Shown here in pieces: positions 34,835 through 43,242 of a stretch of DNA of 64,000 bases (its first letter is position 1; each line of letters starts with the position of its first letter). The stretch covers positions 186,001-250,000 of the forward strand of contig NZ_BFCB01000002.1 of NCBI RefSeq assembly GCF_003569045.1, in the 5' to 3' direction. The stretch is from Aggregatilinea lenta (GTDB taxonomy: Bacteria > Chloroflexota > Anaerolineae > Aggregatilineales > Aggregatilineaceae). The notes under the pieces are model-generated. The model saw nothing but the letters and a program-made list of their open reading frames with translations. It made no database searches and was not told the DNA's origin. A program made the position numbers and the translations under genes.

Positions 34835-35788
34835 TTAGGCGACGATGGTCGTCCCCGTTTCGCCGTGCAGTGCTTTGGCGATGTTTTCGGGGTTCGTGAT
34901 GATCGCTTTCTTGCCACCCCGCTCCAGGAACCAGATCACGGCCTGAATCTTGGGGGCCATGCTGCCCTTAGCGAAATGCGTGCCTTCGGCAAGATACGCC
35001 TTGGCTTCTTCCAGCGTGATTTGGTCCAGATAGGTTTGGTCCGGCTTGCCGAAATTGAGGGCGACCTTTTCAACCGCCGTGCTGATGATCAGCAGCTCGG
35101 CACCGATTGCAGTGGCCAGCAGTGACGAGGCATAGTCCTTATCGATCACGGCGGCAACGCCTTCCAGTTTGCCAGACTCATCAGCCACAACGGGGATACC
35201 ACCACCGCCTACAGTGATGACGCAGGTACCGCCGCTGATCAGCTGTTTGATCGCAGGTTCTTCAACGACCCGCTTGGGCAAAGGAGAAGGCACAACCCGA
35301 CGCCAGCCGCGCCCGGCATCCTCAACGACATCCCACCCATCCTTGGCCTTCTTTTCCATCGCCTCGGCTTCATCCATAAAGGAGCCGATCGGCTTAATCG
35401 GGTTTTGAAAAGCAGGGTCGTTGCGATCCACTTCTACCTGGGTGACGACAGTGGCGACGGGCTTCTGGATGCCGCGTTCGAGGAATTCATTGTAGAGATT
35501 CTGCTGTAGGCCGTAGCCGGTCGCGCCCTGAGTATCCGCCCCGCAGACGTCCAGCGGCACTTCATGGACGCCTTCTACTTTGTAGGCAATTTCCGAGCGG
35601 CGCAGGACAAACCCAACCTGCGGGCCATTCCCGTGACCAATGGCGACCGTCCAGCCGTCTTCAACCATATTGGCGATATGGAAACTGGTTTCCTTGATCG
35701 CCTGATATTGATCCTCGATACTTTGGTGCGCTTTGCTTTTGATCAGGGAATTTCCCCCAATCGCGATTACCGCGATTTTCTCAGACAT
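34835..35788 (-). CDS. arcC: Carbamate kinase, catalytically complete
   Basis: This 317-residue enzyme makes ATP from carbamoyl phosphate and ADP. All family motifs are intact: AIGGNSLI, IGHGNGPQVG, PIKPIGSF, GRGWRRVVPSPLP, VGGGGIPVV, the catalytic VIDKDYAS, and KGSMAPKIQA. It lies downstream of the ATC-like carbamoyltransferase and upstream of the M20 gene. The natural role is to recover energy from carbamoyl phosphate released during ureide breakdown, as AllK/YqeA does. The ATG follows AAGGA by 7 nt. Confidence 0.93.
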   Translation of the reverse strand: MSEKIAVIAIGGNSLIKSKAHQSIEDQYQAIKETSFHIANMVEDGWTVAIGHGNGPQVGFVLRRSEIAYKVEGVHEVPLDVCGADTQGATGYGLQQNLYNEFLERGIQKPVATVVTQVEVDRNDPAFQNPIKPIGSFMDEAEAMEKKAKDGWDVVEDAGRGWRRVVPSPLPKRVVEEPAIKQLISGGTCVITVGGGGIPVVADESGKLEGVAAVIDKDYASSLLATAIGAELLIISTAVEKVALNFGKPDQTYLDQITLEEAKAYLAEGTHFAKGSMAPKIQAVIWFLERGGKKAIITNPENIAKALHGETGTTIVA

Positions 35789-35862
35789 CAGTTGGTCCTT
35801 TTCATGTTCCGTGCAAAATCAGGGAGCGGTTGCACATAGTGACGACTCGCAGCCGGCTTCAA

Positions 35863-35925
35863 ACAATAGGGAATCGACTCAAGTGGAGTACTGGCTTCAA
35901 ACAAGAACCTGCCGTTCCCTATTGT
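35863..35925. repeat. Inverted repeat with nested direct repeat
   Basis: ACAATAGGGAA (35863-35873) and TTCCCTATTGT (35915-35925) are exact complements 41 nt apart. The 12-mer GGCTTCAAACAA occurs twice (35855-35866 and 35893-35904). The segment fills most of the gap between the ATC-like gene and the carbamate kinase gene. Function unknown. Confidence 0.5.
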
Positions 35926-35991
35926 GGGCGCGTCACAAAGCTGTCATCTGTCTCTGTGCTGTCAGCTTTCGATGAACGTTTGGAATAGCCG

Positions 35992-36993
35992 TCATACACC
36001 CAAAATGCTGGCGACCAGCGCCATGCGAATGGAAACGCTGTAAGCAATCGCTTCAAAGTACTGCTGGTTGGGGGTGGTATCGATGCGCAAGTCCATCTCG
36101 CCAGCCCGGCGCGGCAGCGTGTGGGTCACGTGAACGATGCGACCCTCTTCCTGGCGAACTTTGTCCAGTGTTTCGAAGCGAACGTAATAGTCGTCCATGA
36201 TTTTCTTGAACGCGTCTGCCTCTGCCCCCTTGGGCGCGCTGCAACCGGGCAGATAAACCAGATCCATGCCAGCGATGAGTTCATTGAAACCATCTTGCGT
36301 GAGGTCAAATTCCTCTTTAACGTTGCCGCCGACCGCGGCCAATTTATCCATGACTTCTGGAGGTGTGCGGTTGGATTTGGGGCAGGCTAATGTGACATCA
36401 GCGCCCAACCGGGCCAGTCCGTAGGCCATAGAATGACCGGTACGAGCCGCGACCAGATCCGCACTGGCGATACAGACTTTGACGCCTTCTACCTTGTTGT
36501 GGGTACGCCACAGTGTGTACATATCCAGCAATGCCTGAGTAGGGTGTTCCCAGTGCCCAAACCCGCCGCTGATGACCGGCGCGTCAGAGTAAGTGACAGC
36601 GTCACGGGCATCCACGTCATTCGGATGGCGCAGCACGATGACATTGGCGTATTTCGAGACCACCTTTATCATGTCGGCCAGGCTTTCCTCTTTGGCAATT
36701 GAAGAGGAAACCATCGGCGTAGCTTCAGTGATCACCGCGCCACCGAGGCGATGCATCGCCGTTTCAAAGCTCATCCGGGTGCGGGTGCTGGGCTGGAAGA
36801 AAAGCGCAGCCATCACGTTACCCGTCAGCAACGGGACTGCCGAACGATTCCAAGGCTCCAGTGCACGAGCCAATTCGAACAAGCCATATATCTGGTCATT
36901 TGTCAGGTCGTTGATTGAAAGTAAACTCTTACCTTCATAATCAATATTGCGGACCAAAGAACGCACTGTCTTTATTGCGTTTTCATTTGCCAT
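35992..36993 (-). CDS. ATCase-like carbamoyltransferase (candidate ureidoglycine carbamoyltransferase)
   Basis: This 333-residue superfamily member has carbamoyl-phosphate motifs PSTRTR (68-73) and EHPTQALLDMYTL, the HPTQ form typical of aspartate carbamoyltransferase. The aspartate-binding motif of true PyrB (TRxQxER) is replaced by LPGCSAPKG, and HPLPR by THTLPRR, so aspartate is probably not the substrate. An ATCase paralogue acting on ureidoglycine (UGTCase) has been proposed for actinobacterial purine catabolism, and this gene fits: an adjacent carbamate kinase gene, allE-like and KARI-like genes nearby. Its promoter region holds 11-nt-period repeats. Confidence 0.8.
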   Translation of the reverse strand: MANENAIKTVRSLVRNIDYEGKSLLSINDLTNDQIYGLFELARALEPWNRSAVPLLTGNVMAALFFQPSTRTRMSFETAMHRLGGAVITEATPMVSSSIAKEESLADMIKVVSKYANVIVLRHPNDVDARDAVTYSDAPVISGGFGHWEHPTQALLDMYTLWRTHNKVEGVKVCIASADLVAARTGHSMAYGLARLGADVTLACPKSNRTPPEVMDKLAAVGGNVKEEFDLTQDGFNELIAGMDLVYLPGCSAPKGAEADAFKKIMDDYYVRFETLDKVRQEEGRIVHVTHTLPRRAGEMDLRIDTTPNQQYFEAIAYSVSIRMALVASILGV

Positions 36994-37744
36994 CTTATAT
37001 CTATCCTTGTTTTCCTGTGATTCAGAAAATCCAACACCTAACTAACATCCATTTTGCGCAGAGGCTGTTCGAAGGCTCCCCATCCGGCCTCAAAAGGCGG
37101 ATCTATTGGATGCCCCTCCCCCACAGGGCGGAATGACCGGGGAGCGGGGCAAATGGTCTCTCACAGAAACTGTGCAGCATGATGGAAGTTGTCGTTTTCT
37201 CACTTAGTGCAATCTAACATGAGAGGAGTAAGGGGTGCATAAGGCCGATATAAAGAATTCATAAGGATTATTGGAGGGGAAAAATGTGGCTTATTTTTTT
37301 GACCCGATTGAGCCGCTTGATCAGCGCGTAATTCCATTTTTTGAGGGAGAAAATCTCCTTTTCATATGCCTGTTACGCCATCAACCTTAAGGCCATACTG
37401 AGTTGAGGCCGCACTTTGATTTACGCATTAGCTGATATATACTACAGGGACTTATTCGAGGGGGTATGAAACAGTATGTTTCAGAATCTCGACAACAAAG
37501 AGTCATTGGTCGGTTAAGTACGTTCGTAACCGCCAGAACTTCGCTGCCACGACAGGCAAGTATGCAAAAACGCCCTCGATTCAGCCAGAGGTTTGGCACA
37601 CGGTAAGCCGCCACATCCAAAAATGATGCTTATACGAACCACTACGATATATGATGCCCGCCCACTCAATGATTCACAGTTATCTCACCCTTTTTACCCA
37701 AAAGCATTGGCGACGTACTTCATTGGCTTGGAGGTCAATAATTA
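36994..37744. other. 751-nt divergent regulatory gap
   Basis: No convincing gene is present. A 46-codon frame at about 37466-37606 (+) starts with ATG but has no recognisable content. The gap holds the 11-nt-period repeat array at 37228-37266 and AT-rich stretches upstream of the degenerate carbamate kinase gene. Confidence 0.5.
37228..37266 (+). promoter_or_regulatory. Site P1: four tandem ATAAGG-type repeats, 11-nt period
   Basis: GTAAGG (37228), ATAAGG (37239), ATAAAG (37250) and ATAAGG (37261) recur at exactly 11 nt and are followed by ATTATTGGAG. The same array occurs at 53294 and 61205, each time upstream of a minus-strand transcription unit. A TTAGAT at 37212-37217 could be the -10 box toward the ATCase-like gene. 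Direct repeats at 11 nt are the usual target of OmpR/PhoB-type regulators, and one is encoded 2.3 kb away. Confidence 0.75.
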
Positions 37745-38710
37745 ATGAGCGAAGGGATCGTTATTCTCGTTAATGGAGAAGTGCTTGCTAGCAGCCATGC
37801 GTCAAAGATAACCGAGCAAAAAAGTAGTGCGGAACAGCTTGCTACAGGGTTACTCCCGATCTTGTCTAGTGACCTGAATGTTGCCGTCATGCACGGCAAT
37901 AAACCGCAAGTCGGTTACGTCCTGTTCAGGTCCGAACTGGCGAGTCATGTTCTTCATCAAATCCCTTTGGACGTATGCGGAGCCGACACTCAGGGCGCGA
38001 CCGGGTATATGTTATCCCAGGCGATCTCAAATGCTTTGCGACAAAAAAACCACGAACGCGGCGTGATGTCCGTTGTTACACAAACAATCATCGATTCCGG
38101 CAAAGAACACTTCGAAGAACCGACTAAACAGATTGGACCCTGGTTGGATCATGAGAAGGCGGAGCAACGACGTCAGGTTTATGGATGGGATATCGTTGAA
38201 GAACCAGGATACGGATACCGGCGTGTTGTGGCGTCTCCTCCCCCAGAAGAAATTGTCGAAATCGAAGGCATTAGGCAGTTGTATCAGTCAGGGCTGATTG
38301 TAATCGCTGCCGGTGGAGGTGGCGTGCCCGTGATCGTCAACGAAAAAGGACTGCTGGAAGGAGCTGAAGCAGTCGTAGATACAGATTGGGTCGCTTGTGA
38401 GCTGGCGAAGCAGCTCGGCGCAAGAATATTGTTCATGATCGTCGAAGATGATACCAAGTTCATTATGTCGGGATTTGGCATCAATAACTATGTCCATTTG
38501 ACTCGTGAAGATTTGAGAAGAGTACTGGAAAACGCAGCATTCTCGTCGAATATGGTGATGCGGAAGCTGCATTCCGCCAATGCATATCTTCAGAGCGGGG
38601 GATCTCAGGTAATCATCACGACTTTAGAGAAACTTACGCCAACCCTCCAAAAGGAAAGCGGCTTGTGGCTTGGAGATCGTAATTCAACGGTTGATTTGTC
38701 CGCACTATAA
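37745..38710 (+). CDS. Carbamate kinase homologue with degenerate active site
   Basis: This 321-residue protein aligns over its full length with carbamate kinase but has lost key residues. GGN is VNG (9-11), HGNGPQ is HGNKPQ (50-55), GRGWR is GYGYR (155-159). The catalytic Lys of IDKD is Thr213 (VDTD), and GSMxPK is NMVMRK (269-274). Still present are Lys128 of the K.IGP motif and GGGGVPV (190-196). Phosphotransfer is therefore unlikely, but ligand binding may persist. It is followed by a degenerate histidine-kinase homologue and a response regulator and is clearly AT-richer than its neighbours. I infer a sensor for carbamoyl phosphate, ADP/ATP or a ureide. The start follows GGAGGT. Confidence 0.85.
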   Translation: MSEGIVILVNGEVLASSHASKITEQKSSAEQLATGLLPILSSDLNVAVMHGNKPQVGYVLFRSELASHVLHQIPLDVCGADTQGATGYMLSQAISNALRQKNHERGVMSVVTQTIIDSGKEHFEEPTKQIGPWLDHEKAEQRRQVYGWDIVEEPGYGYRRVVASPPPEEIVEIEGIRQLYQSGLIVIAAGGGGVPVIVNEKGLLEGAEAVVDTDWVACELAKQLGARILFMIVEDDTKFIMSGFGINNYVHLTREDLRRVLENAAFSSNMVMRKLHSANAYLQSGGSQVIITTLEKLTPTLQKESGLWLGDRNSTVDLSAL

Positions 38711-38715
38711 ATGCT

Positions 38716-39528
38716 ATGGGTGACACCGCTTTCTATTCTGGACGCAACCCAGAGGATACGCTTATGGAAGATACCCGAAGCTCAGGCATGGACTCAGATC
38801 CGAATTTGCACCGGGCAAATGAACGTCTGCGCATAACCAACCAGATGTTATGGTCGTTACTCGCCGACATTTCAAAAAAGATGCAGAGTTCTTCAGCAGC
38901 TATAAAGGCTTCGGTATCGAGTTTGCTGGGGTATGATATTGTTTTGGGCATGGCCGCCCAGCATGAGCTTTTGGAAATCATTGAAAGCAGTACAGACCAA
39001 GTGTCAAAAAACATCATGCTTTTGACCTTGGTATCGAAAATGGCAACTGATACCTTTATAATCAATCCGGAGCCAACTGAAGTTCCCGAAATACTCTCAT
39101 CCGTAAATGGAACGGTCGCCAAAAACTATCCGGATCTGCCGCTTGACTTGAATGTCCAGACGCCAGGAAAACCGGCGTACGTCGATTATGAATATCTATC
39201 CATTGCCCTTGTGATGCTGTGTGAGCTGATCATACAAATGCAGCCATCACCACGCCCGCTAAGTATTGCTGCTGTAGAATCAAAAGATCACTGGGCTGTT
39301 GATATTGGCGAAGTTAATCAGGAAGTGCTTGACACGTTGTTGAAGGCTTCCGCCAGCGGATCCGATGAACTTCTCCAGGATGCCCATCTGCTCCCAACGC
39401 GAAGGCTTCAACTTTATGTCGTATATGAAATACTTGAGCGACTATCCATTAAAATCTCAACACTGTCGTCGGATACAGACGAACCGGTATATATTCGACT
39501 GATGATACCAGTTGTAAATATAAATTAG
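38716..39528 (+). CDS. Pseudo-histidine kinase, KdpD-like HisKA/HATPase remnant
   Basis: This 270-residue soluble protein begins 5 nt after the previous gene; an ATG at 38764 with GAGG upstream is an alternative start. Residues ~40-115 resemble a HisKA dimerisation domain of the KdpD kind (SLLADISKKMQSSSAAIKAS). The expected S-H-[DE]-L-R-T-P-L is S-K-K-M-Q-S-S-S, so the phospho-accepting His is Lys54. The C-terminal half keeps the HATPase length and strand pattern, but the N-box, DxGxG and GxGLGL boxes are absent (LCELIIQM, VDIGEV, LQLYVVYEILERL). It is probably a signalling scaffold linking its neighbours. Confidence 0.7.
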   Translation: MGDTAFYSGRNPEDTLMEDTRSSGMDSDPNLHRANERLRITNQMLWSLLADISKKMQSSSAAIKASVSSLLGYDIVLGMAAQHELLEIIESSTDQVSKNIMLLTLVSKMATDTFIINPEPTEVPEILSSVNGTVAKNYPDLPLDLNVQTPGKPAYVDYEYLSIALVMLCELIIQMQPSPRPLSIAAVESKDHWAVDIGEVNQEVLDTLLKASASGSDELLQDAHLLPTRRLQLYVVYEILERLSIKISTLSSDTDEPVYIRLMIPVVNIN

Positions 39529-39559
39529 CGCATGAACCGCATCGCAGGTAGATCTCATT

Positions 39560-40273
39560 GTGCTTATGACGACCAATAACATTCTCCTCATCAGTGATGA
39601 ACTAAACTTGCTGCGGACGCTGCGGCGTAATTTGCTTAGTCGGGGCTATGAAGTCGTAGTAGCCTGGGATGAAAAAGATATTTCCTATTTCGTTGATAAC
39701 CTGAATGCCTGCCTATTTATTATCAATCCGGACTTTGAAGTACTTGAAATTAACGGATTAGATATCGTTCGAAAAATCCGAGAGCGCAGTAATGCGCCAA
39801 TCATTGTCCTGTCTGCCGTTGGCTCGGAAGACTTGAAAATCCAGGCCATGGATCTGGGCGCTGATGACTATCTGGTTATGCCTTTTGGCATGGGGGAATT
39901 TTTAGCCAGAGTCCGTGTCGCGCTGCGCAGATGGTCTTCACAAACATCCGCGATTACTCAGGAAAACAGGATTATTCTCTCTGGAAAACTAATCATCAAT
40001 CCGGATACGCGGCAAGTCATAATCAATGGCGAAACCATTCATCTCACGCCATTGGAGTATGACTTGCTGTATTATCTGGCAAAAAATCAAGGAAGAGTCA
40101 TTGCTCACCGCGAATTACTGCGAGAGATTTGGGGGCCAGAATATGGCGATGAGCGAGAGTATTTGCGCGTTTTTGTTTCCCAAATCCGCAAAAAAGTTGA
40201 AGAAGACCCCGCCCGCCCAGCTTACATACTCACTGAACCTCGAATTGGATATAGATTCGCCGATAAAGAATAG
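39560..40273 (+). CDS. OmpR/KdpE-type response regulator with atypical receiver
   Basis: This 237-residue regulator starts at a GTG at 39560; an ATG at 39566 is an alternative. The receiver has the acidic residues in ISDE (13-14), a candidate phospho-acceptor Asp58 in FIINPDFEV, and LSA at 85-86. The invariant Lys is Met107 (DYLVMPFG). The C-terminal winged helix is intact (LIINPDTRQVII, LTPLEYDLLYYLAKNQG, EYLRVFVSQIRKKVEED, GYRFA) and matches KdpE best. Loss of Lys usually goes with phosphorylation-independent signalling. It is the obvious candidate to bind the 11-nt-period repeats at 37.23, 53.29 and 61.21 kb. Confidence 0.85.
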   Translation: MLMTTNNILLISDELNLLRTLRRNLLSRGYEVVVAWDEKDISYFVDNLNACLFIINPDFEVLEINGLDIVRKIRERSNAPIIVLSAVGSEDLKIQAMDLGADDYLVMPFGMGEFLARVRVALRRWSSQTSAITQENRIILSGKLIINPDTRQVIINGETIHLTPLEYDLLYYLAKNQGRVIAHRELLREIWGPEYGDEREYLRVFVSQIRKKVEEDPARPAYILTEPRIGYRFADKE

Positions 40274-40370
40274 GCGAATCGCATTGGCATTTCGCCAGAC
40301 CTCATCCGCCAGTGATCTCAAGGTTAAAGTGACGGGTAAAACGTGGCAGCACAGGGTTGACAATGCCTAT

Positions 40371-40393
40371 AGGGCGGGTTTGCAGCCCGCCCT
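40371..40393 (+). terminator. Intrinsic terminator after the response regulator
   Basis: A perfect hairpin AGGGCGGG-TTTGCAG-CCCGCCCT is followed by GCTTTTCG. It ends the degenerate-kinase module and lies between the converging transcripts of that module and allB. Confidence 0.75.
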
Positions 40394-40477
40394 GCTTTTC
40401 GTTCCCGCATTTAAATAAGAGCATCAAACCCGCCTGGTCAGGGCAGTTCTACGCCTACAAAACTGATTTGCCGTCCA

Positions 40478-41857
40478 TCAACCCTTGCTTGGCGCACTGG
40501 TGGCCCTTTTTAGCAAACGACCATGGCCGGGCTGGGCGACAATCTTCCCGTCCTCGAAAACCTTTTTGCCCCGCACAATCGTCAACTCGACTTGTCCTTT
40601 GAACGTATAACCGACATAGGCACTCTGTTGGTGCTGGCTAAACAAATCGTCGGCGGCCAGTGTCCAGGTCTTGTCCAAATCAACGATGGTGATGTCGGCA
40701 TCGGAACCGGGTAGCAGCGCACCTTTTTGAGGATACAAGCCAAATATGCGGGCTGGATTAGCGCCCATCATTTTAACCAATCGCGATAACGGCAGGCCGC
40801 GGTTATGATAGCCCTCGGTCAACATCGCTGGCAGCATGGCCTGAACACCCGTAATACCTCCCCAGGCTTCCCAGATATTGCCGTTACCCTTGATTTTGTC
40901 GGCCTTGGGACAGGGCGAATGATCAGAAGCAATTGTGTCTACCATGCCCGCCAGGACGCAATCCCATAACTTTTCTACCTCGTCGCGTTCGCGGAGTGGT
41001 GGGGCGCATTTAGCGTCCGGGCCAATGCGGACAAAGTCATCATTGTCGAAGAAAAGGTAATGCGGGCACGTTTCCACCGTGACGTGGACACCTTGCTGTT
41101 TGGCCTCTGCAACAGCATAGATACCATCAGCGGTGGTCGTATGAACGATATGGAGATTGCCGCCGGTTACTTTGGCCCAGTAGATGGCGCGTTTGTCAGC
41201 CTCCAGCTCGGCAAAGGGCGGGCGTGATTCTGACCATGCGCGGCGGTCGGTGCGGCCAGTAGCTTGAATTTGTTGGGCCAAAAAGCGGGTGACATATTCG
41301 CTTTCTGCATGGACGCCAACGACATTGCCCAGTTCGCGTGATTTGACTAACCCACCATACAGGATGTCATCATTGATACGGCGAAAGTCCACGCCGCTTT
41401 CGCTCATGAAGCCTTTGAAGGCAACGACGCCCTCTTCGTGGAGGTCTTCCAACTCGTCCAGGTTATTGTCGACCAGCCCACCCCAGTGAGCATAATCGAC
41501 GACAGATTGGTTCTTGACCGCTTCACGTTTATGGAGAAGCTTGGCGCGGTCGATGGAAGGCGGCGTGGCGTTAAGCGGCATCTCTATGAAAGTGGTTACG
41601 CCGCCCGCCGCCGCCGCCATGCTGCCGGCTTGATAGCCTTCCCAATGCTCGCGGCCCGGCTCGTTGAAGTGGACGTGATCATCCACAATCCCCGGTAGGA
41701 TAGCTTTGCCCTGAGCATCTATGGTTTCCTGGGCAGCAATATCCCTGTTTCCGGCTACTAACTCAACAATTTTCCCATCGGCGATGACGACGCCGCCATG
41801 AAATGTGGTTTCTTCAGTAACGACCAATCCGTTTTTGACGTACAAATCTACGCCCAT
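40478..41857 (-). CDS. allB: Allantoinase
   Basis: This 459-residue cyclic amidohydrolase opens the hydantoin ring of allantoin to give allantoate. The allantoinase form of the metal-binding motif is present (DDHVHFNEPGREHWEGY, His61 and His63), followed by AAAAGGVTTFIEMPLNATPP. Carboxylated Lys148 lies in VVAFKGFM, with His183 (GVHAES), His239 (HIVHTTT) and Asp311 (ASDHSPC). 'MPLN..P' and the WEG segment separate it from dihydropyrimidinase. A strong AGGAGG precedes the ATG. It is the most secure marker that the region handles allantoin. Confidence 0.93.
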   Translation of the reverse strand: MGVDLYVKNGLVVTEETTFHGGVVIADGKIVELVAGNRDIAAQETIDAQGKAILPGIVDDHVHFNEPGREHWEGYQAGSMAAAAGGVTTFIEMPLNATPPSIDRAKLLHKREAVKNQSVVDYAHWGGLVDNNLDELEDLHEEGVVAFKGFMSESGVDFRRINDDILYGGLVKSRELGNVVGVHAESEYVTRFLAQQIQATGRTDRRAWSESRPPFAELEADKRAIYWAKVTGGNLHIVHTTTADGIYAVAEAKQQGVHVTVETCPHYLFFDNDDFVRIGPDAKCAPPLRERDEVEKLWDCVLAGMVDTIASDHSPCPKADKIKGNGNIWEAWGGITGVQAMLPAMLTEGYHNRGLPLSRLVKMMGANPARIFGLYPQKGALLPGSDADITIVDLDKTWTLAADDLFSQHQQSAYVGYTFKGQVELTIVRGKKVFEDGKIVAQPGHGRLLKRATSAPSKG

Positions 41858-41892
41858 TACTTCCCTCCTACAACGGGCCTGAGTGGTTGCCT

Positions 41893-42525
41893 CTACAACT
41901 TAGGGACTGGCAAGAAAAACAGTTCGCCGATTTTGGTGTATTCCACCGGGCCACCCAGTCGGGTGATGGGCTTCATTGCGATAGTATCGATCAAACCCAA
42001 TTCCCGTCGGTATAGTTCCTCGCGCAAATGGAAACGTATGACTCGGCCCAAAACCATCACGTTAGTAGAGCCGTCAACAGGGACGATTTGGGTAACCCGG
42101 CATTCCATCGCCACAGGCGCTTCCGCTACACGGGGAGGACGGATGTCGACAGATGGCACAGCCGTTAGCCCTGCCTGCTCAATCTCACTCACTCCAGACG
42201 GCCATTCCATTGCCGTACATGCCATGGCGTCGGCCATCGCTTCGTCAACCATGTGACAGACAAACTCTCCCCACTGGCGCACGTTGCGCAGGGTATCCTT
42301 CTCTCTCGGTACTCGTCGGCGGTAGGAAACCGAGAACATGATGGTCGGTGGAAAGCCAGCGATAGCATTAAAGAAGGAAAATGGGGCCAGGTTAACCGCG
42401 CCATTCGTGCCAATTGTCGAAATCCAGGCGATGGGACGCGGAGCAACAATACTGGTCAGCAAATGATACGGCGCAGCGTCGATCATCTCCTCTGACACAA
42501 AAGAAATCATTCGAGGCGCAGCCAT
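41893..42525 (-). CDS. Flavin reductase-like FMN-binding split-barrel protein
   Basis: This 210-residue protein of the flavin reductase/flavoredoxin family has LTSIVAPRPIAWISTIG and NLAPFSFFNAIAGFPPTIMFS, the FMN-binding face of the split barrel. These proteins reduce or carry FMN. It lies between livF and allB with short gaps, so it is probably co-transcribed. It may provide reduced flavin to an oxygenase or oxidoreductase, but no partner is obvious. Confidence 0.8.
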   Translation of the reverse strand: MAAPRMISFVSEEMIDAAPYHLLTSIVAPRPIAWISTIGTNGAVNLAPFSFFNAIAGFPPTIMFSVSYRRRVPREKDTLRNVRQWGEFVCHMVDEAMADAMACTAMEWPSGVSEIEQAGLTAVPSVDIRPPRVAEAPVAMECRVTQIVPVDGSTNVMVLGRVIRFHLREELYRRELGLIDTIAMKPITRLGGPVEYTKIGELFFLPVPKL

Positions 42526-42534
42526 CTTCGCCAG

Positions 42535-43242
42535 CTAAAGTCCCAGGTAAGCCCGGCGCACGTGTTCGTTCTCCAGCATGTCCGCGCCTGGTCCCTTGAG
42601 GACGACACGACCGTTTTCTAGCACAAACGCCCGGCTAGAGATTTCGCACGACATACGCACGTTCTGTTCGACCAGCAGAACGGTCACACCCATTTCCTGA
42701 TTGATTTGTTGAGCCAGGTCAAATACCTGCTGCACCAGCTTAGGAGCTAATCCCAGCGAGGGTTCATCCAGCATCAGCAACCTCGGCCCGGCCATCAAAC
42801 CGCGACCCACGGCCAGCATCTGCTGCTCACCCCCAGACAGCGTACCGGCCATTTGCGAGGTCCGCTCTTTTAGTCGAGGGAACATACTGAAGACGGAATC
42901 GAGACGTCCGTTAATCACTTCCTTGTCTTTGGTCAGGAAAGCGCCCATATGCAGGTTCTCTCGAACCGACATATCCGGGAAGAGCAGCCGGCCTTCCGGT
43001 ACGTGAATAACACCATCGGCTACCGTCCGGTTCGGCGGCTGGTCACTGATCACCTTATCCCCAAAACGGATCGAACCGCTTTGTGGCTTTAAGACACCTG
43101 ATATCGCTCTGAGTAGCGTTGTTTTACCGGCGCCATTGGCGCCAATGACAGCTACCAATTCCCCTTGCTGAATGTCCAGAGAGACATCAAAGAGTACCTG
43201 GGTGTCGCCATAGGCGACATCAATATTATTAACTTGCAGCAT
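42535..43242 (-). CDS. livF: Branched-chain amino acid/urea-type ABC transporter ATPase LivF
   Basis: The ATG at 43242 (MLQVNNIDVAYGD) gives 235 residues, the normal LivF length, and overlaps the end of livG. Motifs are Walker A GANGAGKTT, signature LSGGEQQMLAVGRGLM and Walker B LLMLDEPSLGLAP. With livG, livM and livH it forms an uptake system of the hydrophobic amino acid family, which also includes urea and amide importers. Genomic context points to a ureide or purine-derived substrate. Confidence 0.92.
   Translation of the reverse strand: MLQVNNIDVAYGDTQVLFDVSLDIQQGELVAVIGANGAGKTTLLRAISGVLKPQSGSIRFGDKVISDQPPNRTVADGVIHVPEGRLLFPDMSVRENLHMGAFLTKDKEVINGRLDSVFSMFPRLKERTSQMAGTLSGGEQQMLAVGRGLMAGPRLLMLDEPSLGLAPKLVQQVFDLAQQINQEMGVTVLLVEQNVRMSCEISSRAFVLENGRVVLKGPGADMLENEHVRRAYLGL

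Noticed and set aside
35992-36993. Annotation as pyrB (pyrimidine synthesis)
   Set aside because: The aspartate-binding TRxQxER motif is absent and no other pyr genes are present; context is ureide catabolism.
37387-37620. A 77-codon minus-strand frame in the divergent gap
   Set aside because: No ribosome site, no recognisable motif and Cys/Arg-rich composition; more likely non-coding regulatory DNA.
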